This document shows positions 59,156 to 64,000 of a stretch of 64,000 bases of DNA, in pieces. Location of the stretch: contig NZ_AP024660.1 of NCBI RefSeq assembly GCF_019977395.1, positions 2,046,001-2,110,000 on the forward strand. The letters are read 5' to 3'. Origin of the DNA: Arthrobacter sp. NicSoilC5. Lineage in GTDB: Bacteria > Actinomycetota > Actinomycetes > Actinomycetales > Micrococcaceae. Within the stretch, counting starts at the first letter, position 1; each line of letters begins with the position of its first letter. The notes below the pieces were generated by a model. That model ran no database searches, was not told the DNA's origin, and saw only the letters and a program-made list of their open reading frames with translations. The translations under genes were made by a program, and so were the position numbers.

Positions 59156-60028
59156 CTAACTGGGCCAGTCGAAGAATCCCTTGCCGGTTTTGCGGCCAAG
59201 TTCACCGCGGGCCACTTTGTCCTTGAGGATCTGCGGGGGTGCAAACCTCTCGCCAAGGGTGGAGTGGAGGTATTCGGCGATTCCCAGGCGTACGTCCAGG
59301 CCCACAATATCCGTGGTTTTGAGCGGGCCGGTGGGGTGTTTGTAGCCCAGGACCATGGCATTGTCGATGTCCTCAGCGGAGGCCACTCCTTCCTCAACCA
59401 TCCGCATCGCCTCCAGTGCGATGGCCACGCCCAGGCGTGAGGAGGCAAAGCCGGGGGCGTCATTGACCACGACGGCGGTCTTGCCGAGTGCCTCCACCCA
59501 GGTTTTCGCCGCATCAGCAAGTTCGGGAGACGTGCGCTCCCCCAGCACCACCTCGATAAGGGTGGATGCCGGCACGGGGTTGAAGAAGTGCAGGCCCAGG
59601 AAGTTCTCCGGCCGCTTCAGTTCACGGGCCAGGCCGTTGACGGACAGCGATGACGTGTTGGACGCCATGAAGGCATCCTCTGCCAGCCGTTCCTCGATGC
59701 CGCGCAACGCGGTGACTTTCAGGTCCCAGTCTTCGGGCACTGCTTCCACCACCAACTGGCGGTCCCTGAACGCGTCGTAGTCGGTGCTGACGGTCAGCCG
59801 GGTCACCAGTTCTTCGAAGTTGGCATCCACCGCCCCGCGTTCAATGCTTTTCAAGGCTGCGGACTCCACCCGTTCCTGGGCAGCTTCGGCGGAGACGTCG
59901 TCGCGTTCCACCACCAGCACGTTGGCGCCCTTGATGAGGAAGGCGTGCGCGATGCCGGCGCCCATGCGGCCGCCGCCCAGCACGCCCACGTACGAGGGAA
60001 GGCCGGGGGCTACTGATGAATTACTCAT
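59156..60028 (-). CDS. paaH: 3-Hydroxyacyl-CoA dehydrogenase of the phenylacetate pathway
   Basis: A 290-residue NAD+-dependent short form. The N-terminal Rossmann motif is VGVLGGGRMGAGIAHAFLIKG (split over the first 30 residues), the central catalytic part is LGLHFFNPVPASTLIEVV (H of the HFFNP motif), and the C-terminal helical domain contains APGFASSRLGVAIALEAMRMVEEG. It oxidises 3-hydroxyadipyl-CoA to 3-oxoadipyl-CoA. It is third in the paaJ-paaF-paaH unit, 3 bp after the paaF stop. Confidence 0.9.
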   Translation of the reverse strand: MSNSSVAPGLPSYVGVLGGGRMGAGIAHAFLIKGANVLVVERDDVSAEAAQERVESAALKSIERGAVDANFEELVTRLTVSTDYDAFRDRQLVVEAVPEDWDLKVTALRGIEERLAEDAFMASNTSSLSVNGLARELKRPENFLGLHFFNPVPASTLIEVVLGERTSPELADAAKTWVEALGKTAVVVNDAPGFASSRLGVAIALEAMRMVEEGVASAEDIDNAMVLGYKHPTGPLKTTDIVGLDVRLGIAEYLHSTLGERFAPPQILKDKVARGELGRKTGKGFFDWPS

Positions 60029-60031
60029 GGT

Positions 60032-60838
60032 CTACTTTCCATCGGCGGGGTTGGCGGAGGCGGCTGCCTTCTTCGCTGCATTGCGGTCCAAAAACGCCTG
60101 CATCCGGTCGAATTTGGCCTGCGACTCGAAGAGGATGCCCTGGGCCAGCTGGTCGATCAGCGGGTGCGCTTCTGCGGGGGCGTGGAATACGGACTTGGTG
60201 ATGCGGACGGCCAACGGGTCCTGCCGCCCGATCCTGCTGGCCAGGCTGTGGGCAGCCTCCAGGAGTTCTGCCGGATCGTGGATTTCCGTGATGAGGTTGG
60301 CCGCTTTGGCTTCCTCGGCGCCAAGGACCAGTCCGGCCAGCAGGATCTGCTTGGCCAGCGGCTCGCCGACGAGTTCCCTCAGCCGCCAGCTGGCACCGGC
60401 CGCCGCAAGGATTCCGAGCCCTGTTTCCGGGTTGCCGATCCGCACGTTGGGGGTGCCGATTCGGAAGTCCGCGGCGTAGGCGAGTTCCGCGCCGCCGCCC
60501 AGGCAGTAGCCGTCCAGGGCCGCGATGACCGGCATGGGCAGCTTGGCGATCCGGACGAAGATGGTGGAGTTGATGCCCTCCAGTGCATCGTCGCGGCGCC
60601 GTTCGCGCAGCTGGGCAATATCGGCGCCGGAAGCGAAGACCCCGTCCACGCCGGCGATGATCAGTACCTTGGGGTTCTGTTCCAGGGCCGCGCAGACAGT
60701 GTGGAGTTCGTCCACCATCTGCTGGTCGATCGCGTTCTTCACCTGGGGACGGTTGAGCAGCACCACCACCCGGTCCTCGCGCTCCTCCACCAGGAGCGCG
60801 GAGAAGTTTTCTGCTGCCAGGTCCACCGCCGCCGCCAT
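60032..60838 (-). CDS. paaF: Enoyl-CoA hydratase/isomerase of the phenylacetate pathway
   Basis: A 268-residue crotonase-fold enzyme: NRPQVKNAIDQQMVDEL, GVFASGADIAQL (oxyanion loop), VIAALDGYCLGGGAELAYAADFRIG and NPETGLGILAAAGASWRL, the last holding the catalytic glutamate region. It could be PaaF (hydratase) or PaaG (isomerase); only one of the two is present here, so the call between them is open. The ATG shares one base with the paaJ stop (TGATG). Confidence 0.85.
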   Translation of the reverse strand: MAAAVDLAAENFSALLVEEREDRVVVLLNRPQVKNAIDQQMVDELHTVCAALEQNPKVLIIAGVDGVFASGADIAQLRERRRDDALEGINSTIFVRIAKLPMPVIAALDGYCLGGGAELAYAADFRIGTPNVRIGNPETGLGILAAAGASWRLRELVGEPLAKQILLAGLVLGAEEAKAANLITEIHDPAELLEAAHSLASRIGRQDPLAVRITKSVFHAPAEAHPLIDQLAQGILFESQAKFDRMQAFLDRNAAKKAAASANPADGK

Positions 60839-62064
60839 CAGATTTTTTCCAGCAGCATCGCCGTGCCCTGGCCTACGCCAATGCACATGGTGGCCAGGCC
60901 GATTTTCGCGTCTTCGCGTTCCATCCGTCCCAGCAGGGTGATGGCGATCCGTGACCCGCTGGAACCCAACGGGTGACCCAGGGCGATCGCGCCGCCGTCG
61001 CGGTTCACGATCTCCGGTTCCAGCCCAAGCCGGCGGATGCAGGCCAGGGACTGCGTGGCAAAGGCTTCATTGAGTTCGACGGCGGACAGGTCGCCGACGC
61101 TCAGGCCGCTCCGCTTGAGCACCTTCTGGGTGGCGGGGACCGGGCCGATGCCCATGATCTCGGGCTCGCAGCCGGCAGAGGCGCCGTCGATGATGCGGGC
61201 ACGGGGGGTAAGGCCCAGCCGCTCGATGGCTGCTTCCGAGGCGATGATGATGGCGGAGGCGCCATCATTCAGGGACGAGGAGTTCCCGGCCGTCACCACG
61301 GAACCGCCGTGCGCCACGGGCTTGAGCTTGGCGAGCACGTCCATGCTGGTACCGGCGCGCGGGCCCTCGTCGGTGTCCACCACGGTCTCTGATTTGCGGG
61401 TCTTGACCGTGACGGGCACGATTTCGTCCTTGAACCGGCCGGCCTCGATGGCGTCCAGGGCAAGCTGGTGGGACCGGACGGCGAATGCGTCAGCGTCCTC
61501 ACGGGAGATGCCGTCCACCCGGGCTACTTCCTCCGCCGTTTCCGGCATGGAGTAGGTCATCTTGCCGTCCCGGGACAGGCCGCCGTGCAGGAAGTGGGGA
61601 TTGGTGAACCGCCAGCCGATGGAGGTGTCGAAGATCTGGCCCGGCTTGGCGAACGCAGCAGTAGGCTTCTCCTGGACCCAAGGGGCGCGGCTCATGGACT
61701 CCACGCCGCCGGCGATGACGATGTCAGCGGCTCCGGCCTTGATCATGTGGCTGGCCTGGATGATGGCACTGAGGCCGGAAGCGCAGAGCCGGTTGACCGT
61801 GATTCCCGGAATATGCAGGGGCAGCCCGGCCAGCAGGGTGGCCATGCGGGCCACGTTCCGGTTTTCCTCCCCCGCGCCGTTCGCGTTGCCCAGGATGACT
61901 TCGTCGATGCTCTCAGGATCCAGGCCGGCGCGTTCCACGGCTTCCCGGACCACAAGGGCCGCAAGATCATCCGGCCGGACGGAGGACAAGGCGCCCCCAT
62001 ACCTGCCTACGGGCGTTCGGACCCCACCAACAAGGAAAGCCTGCGGACCTGCGGTTGCAGCCAT
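60838..62064 (-). CDS. paaJ: 3-Oxoadipyl-CoA / 3-oxo-5,6-dehydrosuberyl-CoA thiolase
   Basis: A 408-residue degradative thiolase. The nucleophilic cysteine is in VNRLCASGLSAI, the second pair of active-site motifs is LGHPLGSSGSR and MCIGVGQGTAM, and EAFATQSLACIRRLGLEPEIVNRDGG precedes the histidine. It cleaves 3-oxoadipyl-CoA to succinyl-CoA and acetyl-CoA at the end of the pathway. It is the first gene of the paaJ-paaF-paaH unit and has a PaaR palindrome 64 bp upstream of its ATG. Confidence 0.92.
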   Translation of the reverse strand: MAATAGPQAFLVGGVRTPVGRYGGALSSVRPDDLAALVVREAVERAGLDPESIDEVILGNANGAGEENRNVARMATLLAGLPLHIPGITVNRLCASGLSAIIQASHMIKAGAADIVIAGGVESMSRAPWVQEKPTAAFAKPGQIFDTSIGWRFTNPHFLHGGLSRDGKMTYSMPETAEEVARVDGISREDADAFAVRSHQLALDAIEAGRFKDEIVPVTVKTRKSETVVDTDEGPRAGTSMDVLAKLKPVAHGGSVVTAGNSSSLNDGASAIIIASEAAIERLGLTPRARIIDGASAGCEPEIMGIGPVPATQKVLKRSGLSVGDLSAVELNEAFATQSLACIRRLGLEPEIVNRDGGAIALGHPLGSSGSRIAITLLGRMEREDAKIGLATMCIGVGQGTAMLLEKI

Positions 62065-62127
62065 GGAAACACCCTTCACGCGATAAACAGCACTGTCATC
62101 GGCGGCCGGCGCAGCGAAATTTCCCAC

Positions 62128-62149
62128 TTACCGACCGTTCGTTCTGTAA
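62128..62149 (-). promoter_or_regulatory. PaaR operator upstream of paaJ
   Basis: A 22-bp palindrome beginning TTACCGACCG and ending TTCTGTAA, 63 bp upstream of the paaJ ATG. The left half equals the half-site before paaR. Confidence 0.75.
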
Positions 62150-62182
62150 ATGGTACACGGGCAGCCCCGGCCGCGCATCCGG

Positions 62183-62857
62183 TTACAGGACCCTCACCCC
62201 AAGATGCGCAGCGATCAGCGGCGCCAGGAGCCCCAACTGATACTCATCGATCACGAGCCCGGACAGGCTGCCAAGGCCGCTGACCCGGCGGAACTCCGTG
62301 CCCCTGATGTCGAAGTCCTTCAGCCTGGCACCCGTCAGGTCAAGTGATCCAAGGGTGCAGTCTTCCAACCGCACGCGGGTGGCGCCGGCACCCCCCAGGT
62401 CCAGTTCGTTGATGATGCACCCACTGATGAGCACGTCCGCGAGCTTGGCGCCGCGGAGGTTGAGGTAGTCCAGCTTGCCGCCTTCGATCCGGACGGACTG
62501 CCAGCCGCTTTCATACAATTCGGCCGAGCCCAGGCGCGGGTTGCGAAGCTCCACGTCCCGCCAGGTACTGCGGGCACCCTGGAAGACCGGCGCGTACGCC
62601 TCCGCCAGGATGCAGTCGCGGAACGAGGTGCCGCGGAGCTGCGCGTCGTTGAAAGAGGCAGCATCGAACCGGCACTCGGCAAATACGGCCTCACCCAGGT
62701 CAAGGCCATCCAGGGCGGCGCGGTTGAACCGCAGATTTTCGTACCGGTCCCCGCGGCGGAATACCGGATCCTGCAGTTCTTCGAGATCCTGCAGTTCCAC
62801 GGCGGAAAGCCGGGGCGGGGCCACCTTGGCCGCCGCCGTGCCACGTCCTTTATCCAT
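62183..62857 (-). CDS. Pentapeptide-repeat protein
   Basis: A 224-residue protein built mainly of A(D/N)Lxx-type repeats (YENLRFNRAALDGLDLGEAVFAEC..., LNLRGAKLADVLISGCIINELDLGG), which fold into a right-handed quadrilateral helix. Such proteins sometimes mimic DNA and protect gyrase, but most are unassigned. It starts at an ATG at 62857 and converges with paaJ's upstream region; its C-terminal 40 residues (LGSLSGLVIDEYQLGLLAPLIAAHLGVRVL) depart from the repeat. Confidence 0.82.
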   Translation of the reverse strand: MDKGRGTAAAKVAPPRLSAVELQDLEELQDPVFRRGDRYENLRFNRAALDGLDLGEAVFAECRFDAASFNDAQLRGTSFRDCILAEAYAPVFQGARSTWRDVELRNPRLGSAELYESGWQSVRIEGGKLDYLNLRGAKLADVLISGCIINELDLGGAGATRVRLEDCTLGSLDLTGARLKDFDIRGTEFRRVSGLGSLSGLVIDEYQLGLLAPLIAAHLGVRVL

Positions 62858-62913
62858 AGGCCGAGCCTAGTGCCGCTGCAGCCAGCCGGCCGCAACTGCA
62901 ACAGGGTACTTGA

Positions 62914-62929
62914 AATAGTAAGCAAGCTT
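62914..62929 (+). promoter_or_regulatory. Candidate stress-promoter element upstream of csbD-like gene
   Basis: TAGTAAGCAAGCTTTG contains AAGCAAGCTT, a variant of the element at 48365-48383 in which AAGC and GCTT overlap rather than flank. It lies 54 bp before the ATG at 62984. Confidence 0.4.
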
Positions 62930-62983
62930 TGTTTATGGTGAAAGGGCACGGTTGATCGACGGAAACGAAAGGAGGCCGGAACC

Positions 62984-63160
62984 ATGGGCCTCGGAGACAA
63001 GATCAGTAACGCGGCAGAGGACCTTGGCGGCAAGGCCAAGGAAGCTGCAGGCAACGCGACCGACAACGACCACCTGAAGGCAGAAGGCCAGGCCGACCAG
63101 GTCAAGGCAGACGCCAAGAAGGTGGGCGAAAGCGTGAAGGACGAGTTCAAGCGCAACTAG
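62984..63160 (+). CDS. CsbD-family stress protein (58 aa)
   Basis: A 58-residue protein, too short for usual length cut-offs: MGLGDKISNAAEDLGGKAKE, AAGNATDNDHLKAEGQADQV, KADAKKVGESVKDEFKRN. Lys/Ala/Asp-rich amphipathic helices and the G-x-D-K-I-x-N-x-A-E-D-x-G-G-K-x-K-E-x-x-G pattern place it in the CsbD family, induced by general stress in several bacteria; its function is unknown. AAAGGAGG lies 8 nt before the ATG. Confidence 0.88.
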   Translation: MGLGDKISNAAEDLGGKAKEAAGNATDNDHLKAEGQADQVKADAKKVGESVKDEFKRN

Positions 63161-63205
63161 TCCTTGCTGCTGCAGCCGCAGCGAACGGCGTGCTGCAACA
63201 GCCCA

Positions 63206-63240
63206 AAACGGCGGCGGATCCAATGCATCTGCCGCCGTTT
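63206..63240 (+). terminator. Terminator of the csbD-like gene
   Basis: AAACGGCGGCGGAT (63206-63219) and ATCTGCCGCCGTTT (63227-63240) form a 14-bp stem with one G-T pair and a 7-nt loop; the right arm ends in TTT. It is 45 bp after the stop. Confidence 0.75.
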
Positions 63241-63253
63241 CGCTGTCCACCCA

Positions 63254-63317
63254 CCATCGATTGCTGAGTAGATGCCGTTTTGGGGCCCCAAAACGGCATC
63301 TACTCAGCAATCGATGG
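63254..63317. repeat. 64-bp perfect palindrome
   Basis: Thirty-two bases from CCATCGATTGCTGAG to CCGTTTTGGGG are followed without a spacer by their exact complement, ending CAGCAATCGATGG. The centre is GGGGCCCC at 63282-63289. It stands 13 bp after the csbD terminator and 3 bp before the dinB stop and shares CAGCAATCGATG with the palindrome at 45542-45630. Confidence 0.9.
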
Positions 63318-63320
63318 GGT

Positions 63321-64000
63321 TCACCAGCCGCTGCGGGTTGGGGTGTGCCCCTTCCGGGAATCTTCGGGCATGGCCATCTCGGCCCGGACACCCAACAGCC
63401 GGACAGCGTTGCCGGGTTCGATCTTTGAGACCAGGCCAAGCACCCCTGCCAGCACCAACGCGGGATCGGAGGTCTCGGGGATCTTCCGCGCGTAAGTCCT
63501 GGTGGTGAAGGGAACGTAGCGGACCTTCAACGTCAGGCCGACCACCGGCCTGCCTTCGGCGGCAACATCCTCCAGGACGTGCGCAGCCAGCTCCCGGACG
63601 GCGTCCTCAATCTGCGCCCCGTCGGTCAGGTCCCGCTGGAAAGTGGTTTCGCGGCTGTGCCCGCGCGCCACCCACGGGGTGTCATCGACGGTCCGGGAAC
63701 CGTCGCCCCGTCCCAGTTGCGCATACCAGGGCCCCATTTTTGGACCGAATTCGGGAACCAGGTCATCGGGGTTCGCCGCTGCCAGTTCGGCAACGGTCGT
63801 GATCCCCAGGGTGGCGAGCCGGCGGGACACCGCCTTTCCCACACCCCAGAGGTCGATGGTGGGCCGCTCCCCCATGACCTCAAGCCAATTCCCTTGCGTG
63901 AGGCGGAAAACGCCCGCGGGTTTGCCGAACGTCGTCGCGACCTTGGCACGGACCAGGGTGTCCCCGATGCCGACGCTGCAGTGCAGCTGGGTTTCCGCCA
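63321..64000 (-). CDS. dinB: DNA polymerase IV (Y-family), C-terminal part
   Basis: The frame runs off the right edge, so the N-terminal catalytic residues are not seen; about 226 codons are visible. The visible part starts CSVGIGDTLVRAKVATTFGK (palm/fingers border, with the S-x-G-I-x-x-T/N-K-x-x-A-K pattern modified), then the thumb helix-hairpin-helix (LWGVGKAVSRRLATLGITTVAELA) and the little-finger domain (ARGHSRETTFQRDLTD, VGLTLKVRYVPFTTRTYARK). It is a translesion polymerase. The 3' end meets the perfect palindrome. Confidence 0.9.
   Translation of the reverse strand, partial: AETQLHCSVGIGDTLVRAKVATTFGKPAGVFRLTQGNWLEVMGERPTIDLWGVGKAVSRRLATLGITTVAELAAANPDDLVPEFGPKMGPWYAQLGRGDGSRTVDDTPWVARGHSRETTFQRDLTDGAQIEDAVRELAAHVLEDVAAEGRPVVGLTLKVRYVPFTTRTYARKIPETSDPALVLAGVLGLVSKIEPGNAVRLLGVRAEMAMPEDSRKGHTPTRSGW

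Noticed and set aside
1..64000. tRNA or rRNA genes
   Set aside because: I looked for cloverleaf-type segments and conserved rRNA stretches in the gaps and saw none; gaps are mostly too short.
1..64000. Insertion sequence or prophage
   Set aside because: No transposase, integrase or phage structural gene is recognisable; the repeats found have no adjacent mobility gene.

Overview
The window is GC-rich, densely coded DNA with very few long gaps. It looks like the chromosome of a high-GC actinobacterium, most likely Arthrobacter, Pseudarthrobacter or a close relative in the Micrococcaceae. Support for this is many GTG starts, a DtxR/IdeR-type iron box, an LAxTG (class E sortase) surface protein, PAS-ANTAR and DUF6480 proteins, and a phenylacetate regulon run by a TetR-type repressor. 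This placement is an inference from gene content; no 16S or marker search was possible. I saw no tRNA or rRNA gene, insertion sequence, prophage or CRISPR array.

Layout. 1-6.8 kb: the end of a phosphoesterase, a BBE-like FAD oxidase, a YbdK-type ligase, an adenylate-forming ligase with a tiny coupled upstream ORF, and a VIT-family transporter. 6.9-9.6 kb: cytochrome c oxidase subunits II and I. 9.7-13.6 kb: a complete ferric-iron ABC importer behind an iron box and a TTCG-loop hairpin. 14-16.1 kb: NhaA and a PAS-ANTAR regulator. 16.2-20.1 kb: a copper resistance operon under a palindromic CsoR-type operator (CopZ-like chaperone, CopB-type ATPase, DUF6153, DUF305). 20.2-26.5 kb: low-molecular-weight tyrosine phosphatase, LCP protein, PhoD, histidine phosphatase, NnrD and Hsp20. 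26.7-34.4 kb: FAD monooxygenase pair, oligopeptidase B, SRPBCC protein, DUF2945 plus type II sulfide:quinone oxidoreductase, and a GNAT enzyme.

34.4-45.5 kb: acetate kinase and phosphate acetyltransferase point the same way but are separated by a sugar-acid catabolic cassette (FAH-type dehydratase, aldehyde dehydrogenase, enolase-superfamily L-fuconate/D-arabinonate dehydratase, GntR regulator, MFS transporter). The cassette sits between two almost identical hairpin terminators. The genes are consistent with conversion of a C5/C6 sugar acid to a 2-oxoacid.

45.7-62.1 kb: phenylacetate catabolism genes spread over three sites (paaI-paaK-paaR; paaZ divergent from a second thioesterase; paaJ-paaF-paaH), tied together by a shared 22-bp palindrome. 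The ring epoxidase paaABCDE is not in the window. Between them lie an HtrA-like protease, small stress-type proteins, a cell-wall-anchored trypsin-like protease, a tyrosine phosphatase and an SGNH hydrolase. The window ends with a pentapeptide-repeat protein, a CsbD protein and a partial DNA polymerase IV.

Three cross-cutting signals stand out: a common element around AAGC(R/A)(T/A)GCTT in front of several small stress or envelope genes, a set of long intergenic palindromes, and the PaaR operator set.
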